64,000 nucleotides of DNA from Mesorhizobium ciceri WSM4083 (GTDB lineage Bacteria; Pseudomonadota; Alphaproteobacteria; Rhizobiales; Rhizobiaceae): the NCBI RefSeq assembly GCF_000519305.1, contig NZ_JAFG01000012.1, positions 31,768-95,767 on the forward strand, written 5' to 3'. Below are positions 1 to 9,530 of the stretch, in pieces (positions within the stretch are counted from its first letter, which is position 1; every line of letters begins with the position of its first letter). A program made the position numbers and the translations under genes. The notes below the pieces were generated by a model. That model was not told the DNA's origin. It did no database searches and saw only the letters and a list, made by a program, of their open reading frames with translations.

Positions 1-1124
1 ACGTGTTCTATCCCTACCGGCGTTTCTTCAATGCCTGAACTGAAAGCCTCGGCGACAGCAGCACAGTTGACGAGGACATCGATGCGTCCGAATCGCCCCC
101 GCAGGTCGTTGAACAGCGCCACCACCTCGCTTTCGAGGGCCACATCCACGGACTGCGCCAGGCTCCTTCCGCCCAGCGATCCAGGGAGCGCTGTGGCGGC
201 AGCGTAGTCCCTATCTGCAATTACGACGGTATCGCCGTTGGCGGTGAAACGGCGAACAATGGCGGCGCCGGCGCCGTTTGCGCCGCCCGTGACGACCACG
301 ATTCGTGAGTCGGTGGGTTCGGCCTTACAGGAAAGCTCGTTTCGGGGTGCCCCTTCCACTGCGGCATGCGCATCCCCTGCCTGGTTGAATGTCATCCAGC
401 CGCCATCGACCGCCAGCACCGATCCGGTGATGTAGCTCGCCTGCGGGCTGGCCAGAAAGCGGGCGACCCGGGCGATCTCGTCGGCCCGCGCCATCCGCCC
501 CATCGGTACGCGGCGGCGCATCGCCGCCGGGTCCATTTTGCGCGCCCGTTCCAGTGCTGCAATCATCGGCGTGTGCACGCAGCCCGGCGCTACCGCTGTG
601 ACGCGGACGCCGCGTGAAGCCCACTCGCAAGCCAGCGACTTCGTCAACGAGATCAGACCCGCTTTTGAAGCGGCGTAGGCGTTGCGTTTGGGATTGCTGA
701 TAATGCCCGCTATCGAGGCGATATTGACGATTGCGCTGCCCGGCCCCATGCGCCTGGCGGCTTCGCGGGACATGAGCAACGGCCCAACTAGATTTACTGC
801 CAGGCCGCGACGGAAGGCGTCGACGCCCGAGTCAACTGTCGCAGTCATGGTCGGCCCGACGGCTGCGTTGTTGATGAGGACGTCGAGCTGCGCGAACTGA
901 GCTTGGAGCCGGCCATAGAGTGCGCGCACTTCCTCCTCTCGCGAGACGTCGCATTCGAGGCCCAGATGCGGATGGCCGCAGTCACGAGCCAGTTCAACCA
1001 CGCCCCTGCCGGGGAGGTCGACCGCAACAACAGTGTCCCCATCCCCGGCCAGGATACTGACCAGGGCGCGGCCGATTCCCCCCGCGGCCCCTGTGATGAT
1101 CACGATGCGCCCGGCCTGCTTCAC
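1..1124 (-). CDS. tandem two-domain short-chain dehydrogenase/reductase, 3' end outside window
   Basis: The frame is open from a GTG at 1124 to the window edge and encodes two consecutive Rossmann SDR domains. Domain one (about residues 5-245) has TGAAGGIG for NAD(P) binding, LINNAA, and a Ser...YAASK catalytic set, ending near VDGGW. Domain two starts near residue 270 with TGGANGAG and LVNCAA and is cut by the window edge. Such duplicated SDRs catalyse NAD(P)-dependent alcohol/ketone conversions; the substrate is not visible. It is the last gene of a minus-strand run P450-ferredoxin-SnoaL-SDR, so it probably oxidises a hydroxyl made by the P450. The start is uncertain, because there is no ATG before TGAAGGIG and no strong ribosome site. 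Confidence 0.85.
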   Translation of the reverse strand, partial: MKQAGRIVIITGAAGGIGRALVSILAGDGDTVVAVDLPGRGVVELARDCGHPHLGLECDVSREEEVRALYGRLQAQFAQLDVLINNAAVGPTMTATVDSGVDAFRRGLAVNLVGPLLMSREAARRMGPGSAIVNIASIAGIISNPKRNAYAASKAGLISLTKSLACEWASRGVRVTAVAPGCVHTPMIAALERARKMDPAAMRRRVPMGRMARADEIARVARFLASPQASYITGSVLAVDGGWMTFNQAGDAHAAVEGAPRNELSCKAEPTDSRIVVVTGGANGAGAAIVRRFTANGDTVVIADRDYAAATALPGSLGGRSLAQSVDVALESEVVALFNDLRGRFGRIDVLVNCAAVAEAFSSGIEETPVGIEH

Positions 1125-1344
1125 GGGATCTTGCTGCGGGCATCAGCAATTCCTGCCCGTCGGACCGCGGAATGCTGCGCCGCGCTAAAGCAAAAACTGC
1201 TTGGGAATACTTGGCCCTGCGTTACCGCAGTGTGAGCAACATAGCAGGCCGCCCTCCCCATCGGGCCGCTGCCGGGCAGAAACGCTATGTCCTCGGCTGC
1301 GTCCGTGCCGGGCAGAATTGCGCCGGGATTGCTGTCTGTAATCA

Positions 1345-1929
1345 TCACAGACCTTGTCTTCGATCGCCGCCCAGGCTCGGAACCTCTGCTTCGTGGCGAG
1401 GAGGGATGCGATGCTTTGCGAGCGCATAGACCGCGTCAACCGGACGAGGTGCGCCGATCGGCTGCCGCCGGCCAAACCGTTCTGCCTCAGGCACCGCGGG
1501 TGGGACCTGCTCCTCGACCCAATCGTAGACCACCGTCCGTTCGGAGATCCGCCACTGCCCTTGCCTCTTCTCAAACAGATCGCAGTAGCGGCCGCAGAGC
1601 AGCATCTGGCGTACTTCTCCGTCCTCGTCCGGGCCGCGTTGCTTTGCTGAGAAATAGCTCTCGACGGCGGCCTCTGCCTGGCTGATGAATTCGATCAGCA
1701 CGTTCGTGATCCGATGGATGTTTCGCGGTCCGGTCTTGAAGACCACGAGCGCCGACCGGATGAAACCTTCTGCCGAGCCGCAATAGGCTCCATGATTGTC
1801 GTGCGCATCTGGCCAGTACGCGCTGCGCAGCGCCGCCTCATCCGCGCGGTCAATCCCGCGGCAGTACCGATAAAGGCAATCGCGGATCGCTTCGCGGTCG
1901 AGTAATTCCGTGATTTTTTCTTGGTCCAT
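1345..1929 (-). CDS. SnoaL-like (NTF2-fold) protein
   Basis: A protein of about 194 aa beginning MDQEKITELLDREAIRDCL, the N-terminus typical of the SnoaL_4 / ring-hydroxylating-dioxygenase beta-like group, followed by YRYCRGIDRAD. The family forms a cone-shaped alpha+beta barrel used by small cyclases, isomerases and dehydratases. I chose the ATG at 1929 because family members begin there; an in-frame ATG at 1992 would add an unconserved leader. It lies between the ferredoxin and the SDR on the same strand, with about 220 bases before the SDR. Its exact reaction cannot be read from sequence; it may dehydrate or isomerise a P450 product, or be a small accessory subunit. Confidence 0.72.
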   Translation of the reverse strand: MDQEKITELLDREAIRDCLYRYCRGIDRADEAALRSAYWPDAHDNHGAYCGSAEGFIRSALVVFKTGPRNIHRITNVLIEFISQAEAAVESYFSAKQRGPDEDGEVRQMLLCGRYCDLFEKRQGQWRISERTVVYDWVEEQVPPAVPEAERFGRRQPIGAPRPVDAVYALAKHRIPPRHEAEVPSLGGDRRQGL

Positions 1930-2054
1930 CGGTCCTGTCGCAACACTGAACTGGGAAGGCGTTCGCGCGCTCGCCCACCGTTTGCGCGTCATGTGGAGTG
2001 GCTTGAGATGTCCCTTGCGCAGCTGCGACGAGAACGGTGGATCAGAGGACGCAA

Positions 2055-2339
2055 TTATCCTGGCCAGCGTGCCGCCACATTGACGGAGGTTGATTTAAGC
2101 TCGTCCGGGCCGCGTTCGACTGAGTCCGGCTCACGCTGCGCAGCGGGCGTGCGGTCCACTTCCAGCGCACGTTCGGGGCAGGATTGCGCGCCTTGCAGCG
2201 CGAGCAACTGCTCCCCCGCCGTAATCTCGATGTCACCGGGCAGGATGTAGCCCTCGTCATCAAGCTTGAAGATCTCCGGCGCTTGCGCCGAGCAACGCGC
2301 GTGGCCCTGGCATTTGGTGTTGTGGACGATAATGCGCAT
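2055..2339 (-). CDS. 3Fe-4S ferredoxin of the P450 operon
   Basis: A small ferredoxin of 94 aa starting MRIIVHNTKCQGHARC. The CxxHAxC pattern followed by a later CPERAL segment is typical of the single-cluster ferredoxins that feed electrons to class I bacterial P450s. The ATG at 2339 is chosen because an AAGGTAGG ribosome site lies just upstream and the family begins at this point. The last 30 residues are low in conserved features. It sits directly downstream of the P450 gene, which is the usual place for a dedicated redox partner. No ferredoxin reductase is seen in the window, so a housekeeping reductase would have to serve. Confidence 0.85.
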   Translation of the reverse strand: MRIIVHNTKCQGHARCSAQAPEIFKLDDEGYILPGDIEITAGEQLLALQGAQSCPERALEVDRTPAAQREPDSVERGPDELKSTSVNVAARWPG

Positions 2340-2398
2340 AGCGCTGCCTACCTTGTCGCTCGCGCCATTGTCTGCGCCGTGTCTCGGGGCGGCCGTCG

Positions 2399-3616
2399 TC
2401 ATGACCAATCCAGGACCAGATTTTCAATCCCGAACACATGGCCGCCATAGGTGATGGGCGATGTACCCTTCTTGATCCGGAAAGCCGGTATGCGCGCCAG
2501 CCACTCCTCCAAGGCAATGACAATCTCCCGTCGGGCAAGGTGTGAGCCAATGCAACGATGGGGTCCATAGCCAAAGGCGGCGTGGCGATTGTTCTCTCGG
2601 GCCAGATCGACCGTGTTGGGGCATTCGAATTCTGCCGGGTCACGATTTGCGATCATCGTCGCGCAGGAAACATAATCCCCCTTGCGGATCGGCGCGCCTT
2701 CGAAGTCGATATCCTTCCTTGCCACGCGGAGCATCTGAATGGGCGGATAGGCGCGCAGCAATTCTTCGGCTGCGAGCGCAATCCGCTCCGGTTCGCTGCG
2801 CAGCAGTTCCTGATCTTCGGGGTTGCGCGCGAGATAGGCCAGGTCGAAGCCTATAGCTGCTGCGACGCTGTCGAGTCCCGCGACGAACACAAGCACGCCA
2901 ATGCCACGGACTTCCTCGTCGGTCAGCCGGCGACCCTCGAGCTCGGCCTGCACGATGAAGCTGATAAAATCATCGACGGGCTCCTTGCGGCGCAAGGCTG
3001 TAAGTTCGTCGATGAAGTCCACGATCGTCCGGGCAGCCGCCGATCGTTCAGGGCGATCGCCGTGGAGCAGCTCTTGCCCCCAGCGGACAAATGTATCGAG
3101 CCTGTCATCCGGCAAGCCCAGAAAACGAAGGGAGATGCTGACCGCGAAAGGGAAGGCGAAATCTTTCGTGACGTCGCAGCTTGAGCCCGATGCGGCGATT
3201 CTGTCGATGAGCAAGACCGCTCGCTCGCGGACAGCGGGCTCCAGTTCCGCCACCCGCTTTGGCGAGAGCAGCGGATTGAGGAGTGAGCGAAAGACACCGT
3301 GGGCCGGTGGATCGAGCTCAAGCGGGATTGTCGGCCAGCTTTCATCCAGCGCGGCTGAAAAAAGTTTACGATGGCTGGAAAAGTTTTCGGCGTCCTGCAG
3401 CACCCGGCGCTGATCTGCGGCGCGAGTGATGACCCAGGTGCCCAGGCCATCTTGCGTATTGTAGGGAGAATAAAAGATTGGCGGCCCGCTGTGGACGCAA
3501 GCGACCGCTGCGTGCGGGTCCCCGTTGGGCGTCCGTTGCATGCCTGGCGACGTAAAGAGGCTGAAGTCCCTGACCATTTCGCGCGGGACATGATCTGGAA
3601 CGCGGCTGACCGGCAT
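2399..3616 (-). CDS. cytochrome P450
   Basis: A 405-aa soluble bacterial P450. The haem-ligand loop is FGYGPHRCIG near residue 350, the K-helix ExxR appears in EELLR, and the I-helix oxygen-activation segment reads VFVAGLDSVAA, with Ser in place of the usual Thr. An AGGAGAG ribosome site precedes the ATG. It heads a minus-strand operon with ferredoxin, SnoaL-like and SDR genes. Rhizobial symbiosis islands also carry a gibberellin P450 operon, but that operon has terpene synthases and several P450s, none of which is here. The substrate is unknown; a terpenoid, steroid or aromatic compound is possible. Confidence 0.93.
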   Translation of the reverse strand: MPVSRVPDHVPREMVRDFSLFTSPGMQRTPNGDPHAAVACVHSGPPIFYSPYNTQDGLGTWVITRAADQRRVLQDAENFSSHRKLFSAALDESWPTIPLELDPPAHGVFRSLLNPLLSPKRVAELEPAVRERAVLLIDRIAASGSSCDVTKDFAFPFAVSISLRFLGLPDDRLDTFVRWGQELLHGDRPERSAAARTIVDFIDELTALRRKEPVDDFISFIVQAELEGRRLTDEEVRGIGVLVFVAGLDSVAAAIGFDLAYLARNPEDQELLRSEPERIALAAEELLRAYPPIQMLRVARKDIDFEGAPIRKGDYVSCATMIANRDPAEFECPNTVDLARENNRHAAFGYGPHRCIGSHLARREIVIALEEWLARIPAFRIKKGTSPITYGGHVFGIENLVLDWS

Positions 3617-4700
3617 TTGGCTCTCCTATGTTTCAGGCGTTGTTTGCGTTCGATTGGCGATCGCACGGCAGGTCACACCATGGATTGACCACGCGTGGTA
3701 CGTTCCGGCCCAGGCGTACTGATCGGGCAATGAGATGCGCTCAAATGAACCAACATGCCGCCTGACAAAATCGTCAGGGCAAGTTGCGTGCCGTTTAACG
3801 CACCCCTTGCGTTGCCGCATAATTGCCCGCAACCAGTGGCCGGGTCTTGGCCGCCTGTTGTTCGGCTTGCGACATTCTTGCTCAGCTTCGAACACAGCAA
3901 GTGGCTGATGAAGGCGCCTCAGGCCGCAAACGCCACGACCCGAGACGAATTTCCCGCAGTGGTGCGCGCTTGGGGATGTGAAACACCCTCCAGACAAAAC
4001 AGGAGCAGGAGCAGGATGCGATCGCCGTTGCTGCGACGGGGGTCTTCGCAGACCGGTGTCCTCACAGACCGCTGCGGCGCAAGCAGAACGCGTTAGAGAC
4101 GGAGCCGTCAAGGTCGATACCGTCCCACCGGTTTGCCGCAAAGCGTCGGTCGGCCCTTGGCGCTTCATTGTCCGAAGCCGGTGAGCAAGAGCAGATTGCG
4201 CCGACTATACAGCACCATCCGAGCGGCCCTGGCGGCAAGCGAGCCGGGCCCGGTCCGGGGAAGGCACCATGCGCCTGCTCAAACGGGTCAATCGTTGCTT
4301 CAGGTGAGGTGGCATTGGCACTTGCACGCACGGTGAGGCCCATCAAGGCATCAGAAAAGACGACGGAACCCTGGCTAAGAGACGACACTCTGTCGAAGCG
4401 CCTTGGAGATTGTGCCGGTCTCGCCGCGGTACCTCGACCCTTCACACCTCGTGCTCGGTAGCCGTAGCTGTCTCGCGACCGCGACGTTCGCCATGGAATT
4501 ACCGGCCACCTTCCATCCGAGGCGACTTGCTCGTCTCCGCCTCGGAGAAACCGGCACCGATATTGCATTCTCGCCATCGCAACATGTCGGGTAGTGAACA
4601 TCCCTTCGCGCAATGCCGCCGAGACCAGTGGATCTTTTGGTTTTGTGCGGGTCAACGCTGCCAGCTCACGTTCCAGCGCACCCAATTGGCGAGCTTATTC
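3617..4700. other. intergenic stretch without recognisable gene
   Basis: This gap separates the P450 operon from the MFS gene, which is transcribed the other way, so promoters for both must lie here. I found no ORF with family resemblance, no tRNA, and no nod-box-like sequence on either strand. GC content and stop-poor frames give spurious open frames only. Confidence 0.5.
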
Positions 4701-5927
4701 ATGACCGATTCCGCGACAGGCTTCATGGGCGCTGTTCTGCACGAGCCGGAAAGGCCGGATCAACGGTCTGACCCTGCATGGGGTGCAGTCGTTTCGCTTG
4801 CCTTGGGCACGTTCGGGCTGGTGGCGGCAGAGTTTCTGCCGGCCAGCGTTCTGACACCGCTCGCGCATGATCTCGGTGTCACCGAGGGCGCGGCCGGACA
4901 GACGATGACAGCCACCGCGATCGCTGCGGCGATCTCTGCGCCGACGATGGCCATCATCACAAAGCGGTTGGACCGCAGGATCATCCTGTGGGCGATGATG
5001 CTGCTGCAGATCCTGTCCAACGTTCTGGCGGAGTTTGCGTGGTCCCTTTCGGTTTTCCTGACTGCACGCGTAGGGCTCGGGATTGCGCTCGGCGGCTTCT
5101 GGTCGATTTCAGCATCGCTGGCGAGACGGCTCGTCCCAAATCACCTCCTGCCGCGCGCCATGTCGATCATCCTCACCGGCGGTTCCGTCGCTGTCATTTG
5201 CGCGCCCCCCATCGGCGCCTATGTCGGCGACATCTGGGGATGGCGAGCCGACTTCATGATCGCGGCGGTCGTCAATGCCATTACACTGCTGGTGCAAGTC
5301 GCAACGCTTCCAACCCTGCCGCCGGTTGAAATGGCTGGATTGCGTAATCTGCTCTATTTCGCCAAGAAACCGATGATCAAGGGCGCGCTTCTGGCCGTCC
5401 TGCTGGTCGGTTCTGGACACTACGCCAGCTTCACCTACATCCGAGCCTTCCTCGAAAAGATTCCCGCGCTTGATATCGAGACGATCTCGCTTGTGTTGTT
5501 CGCTGCTGGAATAGGGGGCTTCTTCGGCAACTTGGCCGCCGCATTCGGGGTCAAACACAGCCTAGCGGCGGTCGTGGCCGTACCGCCTCTGCTCATGGGT
5601 ACAGCCGCTGTTTCGCTGCTGATGGTGGGAGCATCGGCCTCGGCCTCGGCGATGGCGGTTGCCGTATGGGGCTTTGCCTACGGGGCGGTGCCGGTGGGGA
5701 TTCAGACATGGATGGTGCTGCGCGCCATTCCCGAACAGGCCGAAAGCGCAGGGGTGTTGATGACCGCAGCTTTCCAAGTGGCCATCGCAGTCGGCGCTAT
5801 TTTGGGCGGACTGCTGGTGAATAATGTCGACCTGGCCAGTGTCTTCACTTACAGCGCGATTGCCACGTTCCTCGCTGCACTGACAATTTTCCTGCTCGTC
5901 ACGAAGCGCGCAACCTACATCGCCTGA
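4701..5927 (+). CDS. MFS transporter, arabinose/purine-efflux type
   Basis: A protein of 408 aa with about twelve hydrophobic segments in two halves of six. The first segment reads LGTFGLVAAEFLPASVLTPLA. The stretch AGQTMTATAIAAAISAP and the later ISASLARRLVP segment match the DHA1 efflux permeases related to AraJ, YdhP and NepI. These are inner-membrane proton-coupled drug, sugar or nucleoside exporters. The ATG at 4701 (MTDSATGFMG) is chosen because earlier in-frame codons encode an arginine-rich, non-membrane leader. The gene stands alone and points away from the P450 operon. A short decayed copy of its 3' region occurs at 6982-7050. Confidence 0.88.
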   Translation: MTDSATGFMGAVLHEPERPDQRSDPAWGAVVSLALGTFGLVAAEFLPASVLTPLAHDLGVTEGAAGQTMTATAIAAAISAPTMAIITKRLDRRIILWAMMLLQILSNVLAEFAWSLSVFLTARVGLGIALGGFWSISASLARRLVPNHLLPRAMSIILTGGSVAVICAPPIGAYVGDIWGWRADFMIAAVVNAITLLVQVATLPTLPPVEMAGLRNLLYFAKKPMIKGALLAVLLVGSGHYASFTYIRAFLEKIPALDIETISLVLFAAGIGGFFGNLAAAFGVKHSLAAVVAVPPLLMGTAAVSLLMVGASASASAMAVAVWGFAYGAVPVGIQTWMVLRAIPEQAESAGVLMTAAFQVAIAVGAILGGLLVNNVDLASVFTYSAIATFLAALTIFLLVTKRATYIA

Positions 5928-6395
5928 AGAAGGCCTCAGCTCGGCGCGGCGAAAGATGCAGTCGCATCAGCCGCGGCCCGCGATCGAGCGTACTATTGTT
6001 TAGCGGCCTCAGGCTTTGTCTTGCCGGTAGTTGGGCTGCCTGCGCGCGGCTACTGCCTTCCGGGCGCCTTCCGATCGACAGTGCCAGCGTCTCGCCCGCC
6101 CTCGCCTTCGCGCCAAGGGAGCGGCCCAATGATTTCCCAAGACGGAGTGAGTCAGGGCGACGCAGCCCGGCCCAACTCAGCACGTTCGTATGTCCGACTG
6201 CATGGCCCTGTTCTCTGCCTGCCAATGATCTCTCGTTCAGAAAATCGAGTTGCCCTTCATGCTCCAGGCGTTTGGTCCTTGTGGTGGGCCAAAGCGAAGT
6301 TCAAACTGGATCGCCTCTGGGCAAGGTCAGCAGCAAGGGGCCGCTAAGATGCGGCCCCTCCAACGGACTGACCCCCTAACTCTCCGATGCAACCG

Positions 6396-6443
6396 GGATT
6401 CGCGGAACAGGCGAGAACTGGATTCGCGGAGTAGGCGGGAAGT
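6396..6443. repeat. two-copy 24-bp tandem repeat
   Basis: Two adjacent 24-base units begin GGATTCGCGGA at 6396 and 6420 and differ at four positions. No function is evident; it may be the end of a lost mobile element. Confidence 0.7.
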
Positions 6444-6981
6444 GGGCAGGACACATGACCGAGCACCATAGGCCGGCCACCGCGAGCGCCCACGATGTGC
6501 GGCCGCAACCCGCCTAGATGCGTCTCAAACTCCACCTGTTTTGCCACCCCCTCCAGGTTCTTGGTGACGCCCGGACTTTGTCGGCAATGAGCCGGCTCCG
6601 GCCTATGATGTCTTAGCCTCTCTATGACTGCGTCATGCAGCATCTGACCCCCATCTATTCTGCTCAAATGCATTCCAAGCTCCTATGACTAACGGACGTC
6701 CCATATGTCCGAGCGCATGCATACTCGGGCGAGCTTTCGAGAATCTGACGAGCGTAGGATGGCCAGCACTCGCCCGCTCACACCATAGGTCAAGCGCCGC
6801 TAAAAGACCTGCTTGGGACAGTGACCTTCGACACGCTTGCCTTTCAAGATTGGCTTAAACAGGACACGACGTTGCGCCCCCAACGCCGGTTTGCGATCAC
6901 GGCGACTGCCAATGCTGGCGAAACCACTGCTTCTGCGGCTCCGCGATGGCGGCTGCCATCCGGAGCGTCGCCTCGGGGTAA

Positions 6982-7050
6982 ACGTGGATAGCTGTGCGCT
7001 GTCCCGAGCAGGCCGAAAGCGCCAGTGTTCCGATCACCGCGGAAGCCGAT
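6982..7050 (+). pseudogene. remnant of a second MFS gene (3' part)
   Basis: Read in frame from 6982, this stretch gives TWIAVRCPEQAESASVPITA. That parallels TWMVLRAIPEQAESAGVLMTA in the intact MFS protein encoded at 4701-5927, with one codon lost. The nucleotide match is strongest over CAGGCCGAAAGCGC. Outside these 70 bases the similarity fades and stops appear. It is best read as the last trace of a duplicated or displaced paralogue. Confidence 0.7.
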
Positions 7051-7346
7051 CTGGATACGCCGCGGCGCAGTACTTGAACGGTCGAGTACTTGCGCCTCAG
7101 CGATGCGGACAGAGCAGGACCAATCGCTCATCAAGGTGGTGACCGGCCGATGCTCGGCTTCAGATCGACGGCAGCGCAGCCGCGATCCTGGCCGGCATCG
7201 AAATGACCCACATGATGCGCGAGCGACAGGCGAGGTACGCTTCAGTGCGAATCGGCCTTGGCCGAGCAGTTTGAAATCCTCGCCGCCTGACTGGCCTCGC
7301 ATCAACGGCTGGGTCTGTACCTGTATTCAGCCCTTACAACAAACCC

Positions 7347-9530
7347 TCAGGAGCGCGACGCCGGCCGCACTCCCATTTCCTTGAGCAGCCGGCTCGCGCC
7401 GTCGATCTTGTCCATGGTCCAAAGCATGAAGCGACTGTCGACATGGATGGCGCGTGTGCGATCCGTGTCGAAGGCCCAGTCCGAGATCGCGCCCTCCAGC
7501 GTGCCGTCGAAGGCGAGACCCACGAACTCGCCGCGCCCGTTCAGCGTCGCCGAGCCGCTGTTGCCGCCAGTGATGTCGACCGTGGACATGAAGTTGACCG
7601 GCAACGTGCCCAGCACAGGCGCCACATACGGGCCATAATCCTTGGCCCGGATCGCGGCGATAGCGGCATCCGGCACATTAAACTCGCCCCTGCCAGTGTG
7701 CTTGGCCAGAAGTCCCTCTGCAGTGGTGAAGGGCGTCCAGACCTGCCCGTCGCGCGTTCGCCCCGTCACCTTGCCCCAGGTGATGCGCAGCGATCCATTA
7801 GCATCGGGATACACCGGCCGGCCGATCGCCTGCCGATAGGCACGCAGGCCCTCCATATAGGTCGCGCGCGCCGTCAGCCCGCGGCCAGCGCGGTCCTTCG
7901 CCGTGCGGTCCGCAGCTATGTCGCCGGGATAGAGTGCGATCGCCAGCTTGATAAAAGGATCGTCCGATGCCTCGAAGGCAGTAGCCGGTTTCTCGAGCCA
8001 GCCGAGCCGCGTTGCCGTGTCTGCGAGTTTGGTGTCTGCATAAAGTCGGTCAAAGCCAATTTGGTCCAGAGCGGTTTCGAAGGCAGTATCGCGGTCCTCT
8101 GCGTCCAGCCGGCGATATTCATCGAGCGCGGCCTCGAACAGCTTGCGATCGATGTCCGGCAGATAACTGCGTTCGATCCGCGTCAGTCGATCCACGGTCT
8201 CGTTAAGGTCACGATCCTGAAAGCCGCTTTCGCGCTCTTCATCGGGCTTCTCGTGCTCCTTGGCCCAGCGATAGAGAGTGCGCGCCGATGAGAGGATTTT
8301 CGCGCGCTCTAGCACCGACTCCCGCAGACTCTTGAGCGAGGACCGGCTGTTCTCGGCCACGACGGCGTCCAGTTCGCGGATTGCTGCGCCATAGCGCGCC
8401 TGCCGCGCGGGATCGTCAGCGATCCAGTCGCGATAGGCTTTCTCGTCGGTGGTCTTGCGCGCGTCGAGCCCGATCGCGTCTGCGCCGGCGAGATCGCCCG
8501 CCAGCTTCTTCTCGACGTTCTGGACGTTGCGCAGGATGGAGGCGTAGCGGATCTGCGCCTCGCGATTGCCTGCCGTTGCCCGGTTGATCTGGGTGGCGTA
8601 ATCCGAGAACAAATGGTGCAACAGCGGTTCGTGGTGCGCGAAGTTGAACTGGACTTCATCCGCGGTGAGGAACCGATCGGTTGCGCCGGGAAAGCCGGCG
8701 ACCATTACGAAGTCGCCTTCCTCGACGCCTTCACGGGCTATGGGTAGCCAGCTCTTCGGCCGGTAAGGCACATTGTCGCGCGCATAAGGCCGGGAGGAAC
8801 CATCAGGAGCGACATAGGCGCGATAAAAGCCGAAGTCGCCTGTGTGGCGTGGCCACATCCAATTGTCGGTTTCGCCCCCGAAGCTACCGAGGCCGAGCGC
8901 GGGCGCATAGACGAGGCGCACGTCCTGAATTTCGAGCTTCTGCTCGAGATAGTAGGAAGCGCCGCCATAATAGGACTCCACGTTACAACGGCGATTGGGC
9001 TGTTCTTCACATGCGGCGGTCAGCGCCTTGCGGTTTCTGTCGAGCCTCTCATAGCGGTCAAAGCCGTTCAGCTCGTCTGAGACGCCTTCGAGCATGTCGG
9101 CGGTCACATCGCGCACATCCTCGATGACCTCAATGCGGCTGCCGGGCGCGGCGGGCAATTCCTCACCCAGGCTCTTCGCCAGAAAACCGTCTGTGATATA
9201 GTCCTGGCCGTCGTTGCTGTGGTATTGGATGGATCCGAACACACAGTGATAATTGGTTACGACCAGCCCTTGTGGACTGACGAAGGAGGCGGAGCATCCA
9301 CCCAGTGATACGATCGCGTTGAGCGGGTCAGCATCCAGACGGAGCAGCTGGGCGGGATCGATCTGGAGCCCATCCGCGCGCATGGCCTCCCCCACTTCCG
9401 CAGTCTGGCCCGGCATCCACATTCCTTCGTGCGCCGACGCAGCGCTCACCATCAAGAGCAAGGCGACGGCAGTCGCTTCGGCCAAACATTTCAAATTCGG
9501 GTTCATGCTGATCTCGCTTCCATCTTCCAT
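7347..9530 (-). CDS. secreted S46-family dipeptidyl-peptidase (DPP7-like)
   Basis: A 727-aa protein with an N-terminal signal peptide (hydrophobic core AVALLLMVSAASA). It matches peptidase family S46: GCSASFVSPQG leading to the catalytic His (about residue 95, NYHC), GGETDNWMWPRHTGDF with the acidic residue, and the Ser loop GGNSGSATLNG (Ser about 658). The family removes dipeptides from peptide N-termini in the periplasm or at the outer membrane. The residue governing P1 preference appears as Gly in LAFDG (about 676). Gly marks DPP7-type hydrophobic preference, whereas DPP11 has Arg. An AAGAGGA site supports the ATG at 9530; Met9 gives a more classical signal peptide. The gene is unlinked to its neighbours. 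Confidence 0.92.
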   Translation of the reverse strand: MEDGSEISMNPNLKCLAEATAVALLLMVSAASAHEGMWMPGQTAEVGEAMRADGLQIDPAQLLRLDADPLNAIVSLGGCSASFVSPQGLVVTNYHCVFGSIQYHSNDGQDYITDGFLAKSLGEELPAAPGSRIEVIEDVRDVTADMLEGVSDELNGFDRYERLDRNRKALTAACEEQPNRRCNVESYYGGASYYLEQKLEIQDVRLVYAPALGLGSFGGETDNWMWPRHTGDFGFYRAYVAPDGSSRPYARDNVPYRPKSWLPIAREGVEEGDFVMVAGFPGATDRFLTADEVQFNFAHHEPLLHHLFSDYATQINRATAGNREAQIRYASILRNVQNVEKKLAGDLAGADAIGLDARKTTDEKAYRDWIADDPARQARYGAAIRELDAVVAENSRSSLKSLRESVLERAKILSSARTLYRWAKEHEKPDEERESGFQDRDLNETVDRLTRIERSYLPDIDRKLFEAALDEYRRLDAEDRDTAFETALDQIGFDRLYADTKLADTATRLGWLEKPATAFEASDDPFIKLAIALYPGDIAADRTAKDRAGRGLTARATYMEGLRAYRQAIGRPVYPDANGSLRITWGKVTGRTRDGQVWTPFTTAEGLLAKHTGRGEFNVPDAAIAAIRAKDYGPYVAPVLGTLPVNFMSTVDITGGNSGSATLNGRGEFVGLAFDGTLEGAISDWAFDTDRTRAIHVDSRFMLWTMDKIDGASRLLKEMGVRPASRS

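Larger units (their letters stand above)
5928..7346. other. non-coding, decayed stretch
   Basis: No intact gene is recognisable on either strand. The stretch holds a short tandem repeat (6396-6443) and a scrap of an MFS gene (6982-7050), both listed separately. This pattern suggests an old deletion or insertion scar rather than a regulatory region. Confidence 0.5.

Noticed and set aside
1..3616. Gibberellin biosynthesis operon
   Set aside because: P450, ferredoxin and SDR are present, but there is one P450 only, a two-domain SDR, and no CPS, KS or GGPP synthase.
6344..6673. Minus-strand 109-aa frame
   Set aside because: No family pattern; it spans the tandem repeat and has no ribosome site.
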